Below, piece by piece: positions 16,924 through 24,370 of a stretch of DNA of 44,800 nt. Position numbers and translations under genes: made by a program. Location: contig JAKAKS010000005.1 of assembly GCA_021813405.1 (NCBI GenBank), positions 1 through 44,800 of the forward strand, in the 5' to 3' direction. The notes beneath the pieces are model-generated. The model was not told the DNA's origin. It searched no databases and was given only the letters and a program-made list of their open reading frames with translations. The stretch's first letter is position 1. Every line of letters begins with the position of its first letter. The DNA is from Nitrospirota bacterium (GTDB taxonomy: Bacteria > Nitrospirota > Thermodesulfovibrionia > Thermodesulfovibrionales > JdFR-88).

Positions 16924-16949
16924 ATTTGGCAATCATATGATTGCCAAAT
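16924..16949. repeat. Perfect 26-base palindrome
   Basis: ATTTGGCAATCAT is followed directly by its exact reverse complement, ATGATTGCCAAAT, with no spacer. There is no T-run after it, so it is not a standard terminator. Perfect symmetry without a loop is more in keeping with a binding site for a dimeric regulator or a recombination site. Its spacing rules out a sigma54 promoter. Confidence 0.7.
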
Positions 16950-17271
16950 GAGGTAAACTTGAAAGAATTAAGGGACAATGTGCCGGATTTCTATTTCGAA
17001 CATGCCTTGCAGTCCCGGTGGCCGAAGCCATGAGCACTTTATATTAAAACTATTTGTCCTCTCCTCTGATTTTATGTAATTTTTCTTGACAGCACACGTT
17101 TAGCAATTTTTACAAAAGGCCAATTTTCTACTTAAGGGTGTTTTAAGCGCTTGCCAACTTGCTTCTGCTCATTTTTTTTATTTTTATTTTACAATGTGTT
17201 AATGTATATAGTAAGTAAAAATTTTATATCTTGCTTTTTTAAAAATAAAAATGATATTTTTTATTAAATGC

Positions 17272-17520
17272 AACCTTTAATTGGTAGACAACTTCTTCAT
17301 GTTAAGCAAAAATAGACAGTCAGTAAAGGATCCGATTTATCAAGCAGCTGCAATTTGCAGTGCTGGTAAGAATTAGAGGGATGGATTTTTTGCTGGCTAG
17401 GTTAGTTGGGGACTAGCCGAAAAAAGAGCTGGGGATTATCCAGGGGGAGGGTGTGCTAAATTGATTCGATTTGAATGCCTAATGTCCTATTTGGGGACTT
17501 TTTTACGAGTTCCTGCCTGT
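17272..17520 (+). repeat. prsT control region, copy 2 of a diverged duplication
   Basis: The counterpart of 12428-12675. It keeps the TTCATGTTAAGCAAAAATAGAC box, the CTGC-N5-GCAG palindrome (17348-17360), the CTAGCC-AAAAA element (here as the right arm of a GGCTAG/CTAGCC inverted repeat), the CTGG/CCAG hairpin (17429-17443), the GGGGGAGGG binding site and the TTG start at 17461. Conservation of these elements in order, with little length change over about 250 bases, shows common descent. It now lies upstream of the export operon and may supply that operon's promoter. Confidence 0.75.
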
Positions 17521-17733
17521 TATTACCATTTGGCCCTTTCGTATTTGGCTAGCGGCAAAAAAGACCAGGCGATCGAGTCCCTTTCTGAAACTTTTCCTGT
17601 CCCCTTTCCTTCAGAACTTAATATTCATTTAATATTGCCGCAAACACAAAAAAGTATAATTTCCGCCTGGCAATTGCTTTCAATGCTAATGATAGGCGCA
17701 ACGCCTGGAATAACACCCCTCGGCGGCTGCTGA
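17461..17733 (+). pseudogene. Decayed second copy of prsT (signal peptide plus one TPR)
   Basis: A 90-codon frame beginning TTG and encoding a degraded PrsT-like signal peptide (MIRFECLMSYLGTFLRVPAC, compare MLRFKFLVACLGVFLLLASC in the intact gene). Directly after the Cys come YYHLALSYLASGKKDQAIESL, which matches the final TPR of prsT (YHLALAYSGQGNRAQAV). About 850 codons of repeats are therefore missing, and the rest of the frame has no TPR character. The simplest reading is a duplicated prsT that lost its interior by deletion and then decayed by frameshift. A short functional TPR lipoprotein or leader peptide is possible but less likely. Confidence 0.65.
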
Positions 17734-17869
17734 GGAAAGCATAGATTTTTTACCGGCCTGCTTTTTTCCAGGGGCTGGCAAGCAGTACGACAGAGAAAGA
17801 GCCGGGGGAAGGGATTGAAAGCCCCCGGTATTAATGAGGGCCTTCTCAGTCTTATGGGACTGAGAAGGC
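17718..17869 (+). promoter_or_regulatory. Four-hairpin leader of the export operon (candidate cis-acting RNA)
   Basis: Four inverted repeats in succession. First, CCTCGGC/GCTGAGG (17718-17735, 4-base loop, with six T residues 10 bases later). Second, CTGCTT/AAGCAG (17758-17785) with an inner CCAG/CTGG. Third, CCGGGGG/CCCCCGG (17802-17828). Fourth, GCCTTCTCAGTC/GACTGAGAAGGC (17840-17869), a perfect 12-base-pair stem with a 6-base loop that ends 42 bases before the chosen ATG of the first export gene. I do not recognise a known riboswitch class; in particular, cyclic di-GMP motifs were not found. Attenuation or elongation control is an inference. Confidence 0.55.
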
Positions 17870-17911
17870 GGAGCATTGCCGGACACAATGGGAAAGAGGA
17901 CGAGGGATCAG

Positions 17912-19195
17912 ATGAAATTGCTGTCGTTTCTGGCCGTCTGGTTAGTTGCTCTGTCTTGCATGGGTGCATTTTGTAAAGATGTTTGGGCGGGACAGTTTAG
18001 TATAAGCCCGTCTTTTTCCGTGCAGGAGCAGTTTGACGACAATGTTTTCCTGACGGAAAAAGACCGGAAAGCCGATTATATAACGCGTCTGATCCCTTCG
18101 GTGGTTTTAGATTATAAAGCGCCGTTGTGGAACTGGAACCTGGCGTACTCGCTTGATTTCCGGCATTTTGCCAAAAATACTGTGAGCGATAATTTTGCGC
18201 AGAACATCAATTTGCAGAACTCGACCGAGTTGATAAAAAAACTGTTTTATATAGACGCAAGCGACACGTACGCCAAGACTTCCTTGTCGCTTCCCATCAA
18301 CTACAGCCAGCAGAGCCTGTTCTTAAATCAGACAGACCAGAACATAGCTACTTTAAAACCATATTTCAAGCTTAAAACCGGACAGTCCACTACAGTTGCC
18401 GCGGGATATTCATATCAGAACATATGGTATAAAAGCGGGCTGGGGGTCAAAAAAAGTGTCAACAGTGTTTTTGTAGAGGCAAAGGATGATGTATCGCACT
18501 CTTTTGAGCTTAGCGCCGGGGGCTTATATCTGGCAGACAGCAACGGACTTCAGGATTATTATGATACGGATGTACATGTGGGCTCCAGGTACGTGTACTC
18601 GAACGGATCTGATCTCTTTTTTACGTTCGGCCATGGAAACTATGTTTTTGCCGAAAATGGCGGCAGCGGCGAATGGGCCTGGGACGCCGGAGCGGACCGC
18701 CGGTTTGCGGCGTTCTCCGCAAGGCTGGAGGCTTCTTCCGGCACAGTGGAGAACCCCTCCGGCCTGCCGGACAAAGTGGACACATACAGTGCCTCAATTA
18801 CAACAAGTTCCGCGAGGACCCCTGTTTCCGTCGGCCTGTCACTAAATGAGTACACGGACCTGGTAACAAAAGCGCTCAAGGACCGGTCGTACGGCATAAC
18901 CGGGACGGTTTCGCATAAATTTACCAGGGCCTTTAGGGGTTCTGTCAATCTGGAATTCCAGAGACTTGAGGACAAAGTGGCCATGTCTTATTCGAATTTA
19001 GTCATATCAGGCATGGCTCTTAACTGGCAAATCGCACGCAGGGCTGAACTCTCACTCGGTTACCAGTACATATACAGCCATTCTCCGCTGATCTCAATGG
19101 ACCGGTATCTGGATGACCAGGTTACGGCAGGGGTTACCTGGGCTTTTGGAAAAGAACATGCCGCCAGGCCTGAATCAAAAGGTGGCGCAATTTGA
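17912..19195 (+). CDS. Outer-membrane beta-barrel protein of the exopolysaccharide locus
   Basis: The protein of 427 residues has a signal peptide (start MKLLSFLAVWLVAL, cleavage likely after VWA) followed by alternating polar and hydrophobic strands. These include ISPSFSVQEQFDDNVFLTEKD near the N-terminus, typical of the beta-barrel porin 2 (BBP2_2) family and the outer-membrane protein of XrtA loci. The C-terminal strands are of the form ELSLGYQYIYSHS and VTAGVTWAFGKE. It probably helps the polysaccharide cross the outer membrane. I prefer ATG 17912 because the signal peptide then starts with Met-Lys and GAGGGA lies just upstream; ATGs at 17876 and 17888 are in frame. It is the first gene of the export operon. 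Confidence 0.8.
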   Translation: MKLLSFLAVWLVALSCMGAFCKDVWAGQFSISPSFSVQEQFDDNVFLTEKDRKADYITRLIPSVVLDYKAPLWNWNLAYSLDFRHFAKNTVSDNFAQNINLQNSTELIKKLFYIDASDTYAKTSLSLPINYSQQSLFLNQTDQNIATLKPYFKLKTGQSTTVAAGYSYQNIWYKSGLGVKKSVNSVFVEAKDDVSHSFELSAGGLYLADSNGLQDYYDTDVHVGSRYVYSNGSDLFFTFGHGNYVFAENGGSGEWAWDAGADRRFAAFSARLEASSGTVENPSGLPDKVDTYSASITTSSARTPVSVGLSLNEYTDLVTKALKDRSYGITGTVSHKFTRAFRGSVNLEFQRLEDKVAMSYSNLVISGMALNWQIARRAELSLGYQYIYSHSPLISMDRYLDDQVTAGVTWAFGKEHAARPESKGGAI

Positions 19196-19256
19196 GGGAA
19201 GGATTTATATATCTAGCGATCGATAATGAGGACTGTTTTTTGAACCGGGAGAAAAA

Positions 19257-20114
19257 ATGATAATGGGAAAAAGAAATATTCGCATATTGGTGGTCCTGAG
19301 TCTTTTTTTAACTATGGGATGGGCATCTCTTGCCTATGCCGGGCAGTACGTGATAGGGGATGATGACATGCTTAGCATTTCCGTTTGGAAAGAGCCGGAG
19401 CTAAGTGTTAACGTGCCCGTAAGGCCGGACGGGATGATATCGGTGCCCCTGTTGGGCGACGTCAAGGCTGCTGGCAAAACTCCTCAGCAGCTCAAGACCC
19501 TTCTTGAAAGTATGTACGCCAGATACACAGAGGCGCCGGTCGTAAGCGTTATTGTGACCAAGGTAAATAGTTTTGTAGTGTATGTCTTTGGTGGCGGCAT
19601 ATCCCAGCAGCCGGCGGGCAGTGCGGCGTCCAGTCCGCAGACAGGCGTTTTTGTTTTCAAGAGAAACACTACCCTTTTACAGCTGCTTTCCAGGCTGGGC
19701 AGCCTTGGCAACGCGGACCTGAAAAAGAGCGCTGTGATACGAAACGGCAAAAAACTGAATGCTGATTTTTACCGGCTTTTCATCAAGGGTGACGTGACCC
19801 AGGACGTAATGCTTGAGCCCGGGGATTTCATATACATCCCAAGCAATTTTGGAACCGCCATCCGGGTTGTGGGGGCGGTAAAGAAGCCTGGTATTTTCCC
19901 TTATGAGGAGCATATGACCGTTCTTGATGCCGTGCTTACCGCGGGCGGGTTTACAGACTATGCCAGCCAGAACGACGTCTTTGTAGAAAGAAAGGAAGGC
20001 GGCAAGATAATCAGTATCAGGGTATTGCTTAAGGAAGTAATGAATGGCGATGTGAAAGAAAATGTTTCTTTGGACCCGGGTGACATGGTTATAGTCAAAT
20101 CCGGAATATTCTAG
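19257..20114 (+). CDS. Polysaccharide export protein (Wza/XrtA type)
   Basis: A 285-residue periplasmic or outer-membrane export protein. A signal peptide ends at AYA-GQ. The poly-export domain follows (YVIGDDDMLSISVWKEPELS, VPVRPDGMISVPLLGDVKAAGKTPQQL). A first SLBB-like domain is interrupted by a Gly/Ser/Ala-rich stretch, and a second SLBB domain is complete (RVVGAVKKPGIFPYEE, ENVSLDPGDMVIVKSG). There is no lipobox, unlike classical Wza. GGGAG lies before the ATG. It forms the outer-membrane or periplasmic conduit and works with the chain-length protein encoded next. Confidence 0.92.
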   Translation: MIMGKRNIRILVVLSLFLTMGWASLAYAGQYVIGDDDMLSISVWKEPELSVNVPVRPDGMISVPLLGDVKAAGKTPQQLKTLLESMYARYTEAPVVSVIVTKVNSFVVYVFGGGISQQPAGSAASSPQTGVFVFKRNTTLLQLLSRLGSLGNADLKKSAVIRNGKKLNADFYRLFIKGDVTQDVMLEPGDFIYIPSNFGTAIRVVGAVKKPGIFPYEEHMTVLDAVLTAGGFTDYASQNDVFVERKEGGKIISIRVLLKEVMNGDVKENVSLDPGDMVIVKSGIF

Positions 20115-20137
20115 TAAATTCATTGGGGGACTCTAGC

Positions 20138-21676
20138 ATGAGCGGAGAAAGCAGCTCGTTGGATATAAAAGACTATCTGGCCGTACTGCACGAAAAGAGG
20201 TATGTGGCGCTTGCGGCCGGCGCTGCCGTGCTTTCGATATTTGTTATGGCCTCATACCTTTGGCCAAAGTCTTACAAGGCCAGTTCCACTGTATTTGTAC
20301 AAAGGGGTGCGTTCATTCAGTCCCTCACAAAAAACAGCGGCAGCATCGATGGCGAGCTGGGAGTAATTAAAAACAGTATAACAAGCAGAATGATTGTCGA
20401 CAGCGTACTTAAAAAGTTGAACCTGGATCTGACCGCAGGGAATGCCGGCCGGTATGAGGCTCTCATTAACAACGTCCGGAAGAACCTCGATGTGAAGGTG
20501 AAGGAAGGCAGAGGCGACAATGTAGACATGTTCACACTGTCATATGAGGATCCGGATCCACGAAGGGCAAGGGACGTAGTTAACACTCTTGTCAATGAAT
20601 ATATCGAGCAGAGTGTGGCGCAGCAAAGAAACAACGCCATCAACGCATACGACTTTCTTAATAGCCAGCTCCAGAGCTATAAAGAAAAACTCGATGACTC
20701 GGACCGGCAGGTCGAAGAGTTCAGGAAGCAACATCCAGGGATGTCCATGCAGGCCAGCGCCGTCCCGGCTGCGGGCCTGGCGGCTCTGCAGTCTGACGCC
20801 ATTAATGACGAGGTAAAGCTCAGGAATCTGCAAAACCAGGAAGAGAGCCTTGAAATGGAGATATCGGGAAAGAAGAGTATAACATCCTCCGGACTTAGCG
20901 GCGGTCCGGATTCGCCCGATGCCAGGCTGGACCGGTTGAACGAAGAACTTATGGTGCTTAAAACCAGATATACCGACAACTATCCCGATGTTATCGTGAA
21001 AAAAGCTGAAATCGCGAAGCTTAAAAAACAGATTCAGCAGGGAAAAGATGGCCAGGCATTAAAAAACGGTCCGATTTACCAGCGGGTGAAAGACGAGCTT
21101 GAGCAGGTGCGCTCGAAAATCGGAGACATGAAATTGCGCCTGGCCGCGATATCAAATCAGGAAAAACAGATCGGCATGTCATCGGGGGGAATGCCACAGG
21201 ATATGGAGGAATGGGACAATATCCAGCGGAACAGGGACGGTTTTCAAAAGACATACGATGACATCCTCCAGAAACTTGAGGCCGCAAGGGTGGAAAAAAA
21301 TCTGCAGATGGGCGGCAACAGCTCTGTTTTAAATGTGGTAGACCCTGCCGTGCTGCCGGTAATACCTGATAAACCCAACAGGGTAAAGCTGATGGCACTG
21401 GGCCTTGTCCTGGGCCTGTGCGCCGGAATCGGCGCGGCCATCGGACTGGACTATATTGAAAAGCCGTACAGGAGCGAGAACCAGGTTGAAAGGGAGCTCC
21501 GGCTGCCTGTGCTTATCTCCGTCCCCCGGATGACATCGGAAGAAGACCGGAGGGCCTCACGGAAAAAGGACCTCAGGATATTTGGCTTTGCCGGAGTTTA
21601 TTTGATTGTTGTGATGGCTCTTCTGGCCAGGGAGATACTTTTCCGCTTTATGGGAATCAGGATATCTATTTTTTAG
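20138..21676 (+). CDS. Chain-length determinant protein (Wzz/XrtA type)
   Basis: An inner-membrane polysaccharide co-polymerase of 512 residues. A Wzz domain at the N-terminus (DIKDYLAVLHEKRY) leads into TM1 (VALAAGAAVLSIFVMASYLW). A long periplasmic coiled-coil region follows, then TM2 (VKLMALGLVLGLCAGIGAAI) and a third hydrophobic segment near the end (FAGVYLIVVMALLAREIL). The Pro-rich approach to TM2 (VVDPAVLPVIPDKPNRVK) is characteristic. The start is ATG 20138 with GGGGGA 7 bases upstream; a TTG at 20123 lacks a site. The kinase domain is not fused but encoded by the following gene. Confidence 0.92.
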   Translation: MSGESSSLDIKDYLAVLHEKRYVALAAGAAVLSIFVMASYLWPKSYKASSTVFVQRGAFIQSLTKNSGSIDGELGVIKNSITSRMIVDSVLKKLNLDLTAGNAGRYEALINNVRKNLDVKVKEGRGDNVDMFTLSYEDPDPRRARDVVNTLVNEYIEQSVAQQRNNAINAYDFLNSQLQSYKEKLDDSDRQVEEFRKQHPGMSMQASAVPAAGLAALQSDAINDEVKLRNLQNQEESLEMEISGKKSITSSGLSGGPDSPDARLDRLNEELMVLKTRYTDNYPDVIVKKAEIAKLKKQIQQGKDGQALKNGPIYQRVKDELEQVRSKIGDMKLRLAAISNQEKQIGMSSGGMPQDMEEWDNIQRNRDGFQKTYDDILQKLEAARVEKNLQMGGNSSVLNVVDPAVLPVIPDKPNRVKLMALGLVLGLCAGIGAAIGLDYIEKPYRSENQVERELRLPVLISVPRMTSEEDRRASRKKDLRIFGFAGVYLIVVMALLAREILFRFMGIRISIF

Positions 21677-21712
21677 AGCGCATGGACTTATATTTTTTTC
21701 ATGGAGGGCCAA

Positions 21713-22603
21713 TTGAGCAGGATTGAAAAATCTCTGGAAGAGGCTGTAAAGGCCAGGCAGACGGCCCTGAGGGCCAAGGCGCACGAGGCGGGCAGTCCAG
21801 CAGAAATTTACACTGAGGACACAAAATTCCGTCCAGCAGAGATTCCTGTTGTCAAGGATGAAGATGTGGACGGGCGCATAGCCTGCATCAGGGAGCCCAA
21901 CTCCTATGTTGCTGAACAGTTCAGAAAACTTCGCGCGCGCATAAAAGCCGCGCCGGGCGGAGCGCCCAGATCCATAATGATTACCAGCTCCGGCATAGGG
22001 GAGGGAAAGACGGTGACGTCCGTAAACCTTGCCGCCGCGCTTGCAAATGAGCTGGATAATACTGTGCTTCTTGTGGACACTGACCTCAGGAACCCGATGG
22101 TGCACAAATACCTGGGCCTGCTGCCAAAAGCTGGACTCAGCGATTATTTAAAAGGCGTGGTTGAGCTGAAGGACGTGCTGATTAAGACTGGCATCGGAAG
22201 GCTTGTAGTACTGCCTGCTGGCAACGTCCCTGAAAACCCCTCAGAGCTGCTCTCCTCCATGAGGATGGCAGCGCTTGCGGAAGAGCTTAAGCAAAGGTAC
22301 AGCGACAGATATGTTATATACGATTCGTCACCGCTTCTGGCCACGGCCGATTCCGTTACGCTGGCGCGGCATATGGACGGCATCCTGTTTGTGATGAGCG
22401 CCGGGCGCACGCCGAACAAGTCCGCGCAGAGGGCAATGCAGCTTTTGAAGGGCCATCGGGTCCTGGGCGTTGTGTTCAACAATGTCCAGGAGCAGCTTGC
22501 AAGAAGCATGTATCCTTATCCATACGAGCTGGCGGGGGCGTATGCATATGGCAAAAAAGCCGGTACCCCGGACGGCGCGGGAAACGGGGCTGACGTCAAA
22601 TAA
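21713..22603 (+). CDS. Tyrosine autokinase of the CpsD/ExoP family (XrtA associated)
   Basis: A cytoplasmic bacterial tyrosine kinase of about 296 residues that phosphorylates itself and partners with the chain-length protein. The N-terminal SRIEKSLEEAVKARQ helix is typical of XrtA-associated kinases. Walker A is SSGIGEGKT, Walker A' is VLLVDTDLRNP, and Walker B is VIYDSSPLL. The tyrosine cluster near the end (MYPYPYELAGAYAYGKK) is the expected autophosphorylation site. I prefer TTG at 21713 because GGAGGG lies 4 bases before it. The ATG at 21701 overlaps this binding site and gives an N-terminus four residues longer. Stop and next start overlap by one base. Confidence 0.9.
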   Translation: MSRIEKSLEEAVKARQTALRAKAHEAGSPAEIYTEDTKFRPAEIPVVKDEDVDGRIACIREPNSYVAEQFRKLRARIKAAPGGAPRSIMITSSGIGEGKTVTSVNLAAALANELDNTVLLVDTDLRNPMVHKYLGLLPKAGLSDYLKGVVELKDVLIKTGIGRLVVLPAGNVPENPSELLSSMRMAALAEELKQRYSDRYVIYDSSPLLATADSVTLARHMDGILFVMSAGRTPNKSAQRAMQLLKGHRVLGVVFNNVQEQLARSMYPYPYELAGAYAYGKKAGTPDGAGNGADVK

Positions 22604-23838
22604 TGTATCTTTCATTCTTCGGACTTGAGCGCAAGCCTTTTCAGTTAGCGCCGGATCCAGGCTCCTTTTTTTTAAGCCGCGAGCATAAAAAGGCGCTTAC
22701 CCATCTGACGTACGGGATAACGTTTAATCAGGGGTTCATGCTTGTGACCGGGGAAGTCGGCATAGGCAAGACGACCATCATCAGAAAAATCATAAAGGAA
22801 CTCGACAGAGATGTGCGTATAGCCAAAATCACAAATACGCGCGTTTCTTCAAACCAGCTATGGGCGCTTATCAATGACGATTTTGGGCTGGATTCCGCCG
22901 GTAAAGATAAGACCCTGATGCTGAAAGAGCTTACGAATTTCCTGATAAGCGAATATTCCCAGGGGCACCGGTGCATGCTTGTTATCGATGAGGCCCAAAA
23001 CCTCACCCCGGGCCTGCTGGAGGAAATCAGGCTGCTGTCAAATCTGGAGACCGACAATTCGAAGCTCCTGCAGATCATACTTGTGGGGCAGCCGGAGCTG
23101 AGGGAAACCCTGGCCAGGCCGGAGCTCAGACAGCTAAGGCAGCGCATAAACATAAGCTGCCACCTGAACGCACTGTCAAAAAAAGAGACAAGCGACTATA
23201 TTTTTCACAGGCTTGAGAGCGCAGGGAACCGTGATGCCGCGGTATTCGAGGCTGGTGCCATAGATGCCATCTACGATTTCAGCAAAGGTATACCAAGGCT
23301 TGTCAATATAATTTGCGATTTCCTCTTCCTTGCGGCGTACGATGAGGGGGCCCGTACTATTTCCACCAATCTCGCCAACGAAGTGATTGGTGAAATAGAG
23401 CAGGAGCATAAATACTGGAACAGCGCACAACCAAAAGCAGATATGCCGCCCGATGGCATGAAGGAAATGCTGCTCAGGCTCAAGGGGCTGGAGAAGGCGG
23501 TCCTGGAAAAAGTGCCGGACGGCAACGGAAGGCAACACGGTTCATCTGCGGAGGCGGCCATGGGCGACATGATGAAAAGAGTCATGAAAATTTTAAAGTG
23601 TGATATGGAGGCGGCCATTGGTGACATGGCGGAAAGGTTTATGGAAGCCCAGTCCAGGCTGCAATTGCATGAAAAAGGCGTTGAAGACAGGTTTGCCGCG
23701 CTTGAAAACGAACTGAGGCAACTCAGACTTTCGCTGCTTGTGAATGAGAAAAAGGGCAATATACGCCAAAAAACGCAAGCGGAAGCAATAACAAGGTTAA
23801 AAACAAAAAACCTATGGGGCAGGATATTCAGCAAATGA
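22603..23838 (+). CDS. ExeA-like AAA ATPase of XrtA exopolysaccharide loci
   Basis: A 411-residue protein beginning MYLSFFGLERKPFQLAPDPG, the hallmark of the general-secretion/PEP-CTERM ATPase family. Walker A is GEVGIGKTT (near residue 50) and Walker B is MLVIDEAQNL. Sensor and lid segments follow (LLSNLETDNSKLLQIILVGQ, LRQRINISCHL, KGIPRLVNIICDFLFLAAYD). The C-terminal 130 residues are highly charged and probably coiled-coil. The role in polysaccharide or exosortase systems is not established. ExeA helps assemble a secretin, so a role in building the envelope complex is plausible. It is translationally coupled to the kinase gene upstream. Confidence 0.9.
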   Translation: MYLSFFGLERKPFQLAPDPGSFFLSREHKKALTHLTYGITFNQGFMLVTGEVGIGKTTIIRKIIKELDRDVRIAKITNTRVSSNQLWALINDDFGLDSAGKDKTLMLKELTNFLISEYSQGHRCMLVIDEAQNLTPGLLEEIRLLSNLETDNSKLLQIILVGQPELRETLARPELRQLRQRINISCHLNALSKKETSDYIFHRLESAGNRDAAVFEAGAIDAIYDFSKGIPRLVNIICDFLFLAAYDEGARTISTNLANEVIGEIEQEHKYWNSAQPKADMPPDGMKEMLLRLKGLEKAVLEKVPDGNGRQHGSSAEAAMGDMMKRVMKILKCDMEAAIGDMAERFMEAQSRLQLHEKGVEDRFAALENELRQLRLSLLVNEKKGNIRQKTQAEAITRLKTKNLWGRIFSK

Positions 23839-24329
23839 ACTGGTTTGCCCTGTACGTCAAGTCCCGCCATGAGTTCACTACCTGCGGAGAGCTTGAAAAA
23901 AAGGGGATCGAGACTTTCCTGCCACAGGTAAAAAAGCTAAGAAGGTGGTCGGACAGGAATCAGTTCGTTGATTTCCCTCTTTTCCCGGGATACGTTTTCG
24001 TGCATTTGCTGGCGGGCCCGGAAAGTTTCACGCGGGTTTTAAAGACGCGCGGCGCGGTAAGCCTTGTTTCCGCCATTACCGGCCAACCCGCTCCGGTTGA
24101 TGACCAGGAGATGAAATCGCTTCGCATAATGGTGGACTCAGGTGAAAAACTGGACCTTGCACCCCATCTTAAAGAAGGGGAAAGGGTGCGCATCAAGGGA
24201 GGGCCGTTCAAGGGGGCCCAGGGTGTGCTGACCAAAAAAGAGGACCAGTATATTTTCGCAGTGAATGTGGAGCTGCTTGGCAGGAGCCTCTGCGCCAGAA
24301 TATACTCCGACGATATAGCCCCCCTGTAA
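23835..24329 (+). CDS. NusG-family elongation factor (RfaH/UpxY/LoaP-like)
   Basis: A 164-residue NusG paralogue. The NGN domain covers MNWFALYVKSRHEFTTCGELEKKGIETFLP through FPLFPGYVFVHL, and a KOW motif follows (EGERVRIKGGPFKGAQGVL). Such specialised paralogues suppress termination within long polysaccharide operons, usually after loading at a leader element. The start is ATG 23835, which overlaps the upstream stop (ATGA) and has AGGA 9 bases before it. An ATG at 23814 lacks a site. Its presence inside an operon whose leader contains four hairpins fits a self-acting processive antitermination model, but that link is an inference. Confidence 0.9.
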   Translation: MNWFALYVKSRHEFTTCGELEKKGIETFLPQVKKLRRWSDRNQFVDFPLFPGYVFVHLLAGPESFTRVLKTRGAVSLVSAITGQPAPVDDQEMKSLRIMVDSGEKLDLAPHLKEGERVRIKGGPFKGAQGVLTKKEDQYIFAVNVELLGRSLCARIYSDDIAPL

Positions 24330-24370
24330 GACGCCTCATTAAATAAAAAAATAAAAAAAAGGATATTTTA

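Larger units (their letters stand above)
16801..17460. other. 660-base intergenic region before the decayed prsT copy
   Basis: No credible gene is present. The region holds a rho-independent terminator (16833-16869), a perfect 26-base palindrome (16924-16949), an AT-rich stretch (about 17040-17270) with a TTGACA at 17086-17091 that could be a -35 box, and the duplicated control region from 17272. The AT-rich stretch differs clearly in composition from the flanking genes. Confidence 0.7.

Noticed and set aside
16924-16949. Palindrome considered as a sigma54 promoter because of TTGGCA and TTGCC
   Set aside because: The distance between the GG and GC elements is 15 bases rather than the required 12.
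17632-17660. Promoter-like TATAAT at 17655-17660 upstream of the export operon
   Set aside because: The -10 match is perfect but the nearest TTG-type -35 has a spacing of only 14 bases, and the site lies inside the decayed prsT remnant.
17718-17869. Leader considered as a cyclic di-GMP riboswitch
   Set aside because: The conserved core elements of the GEMM class are not present in the sequence.
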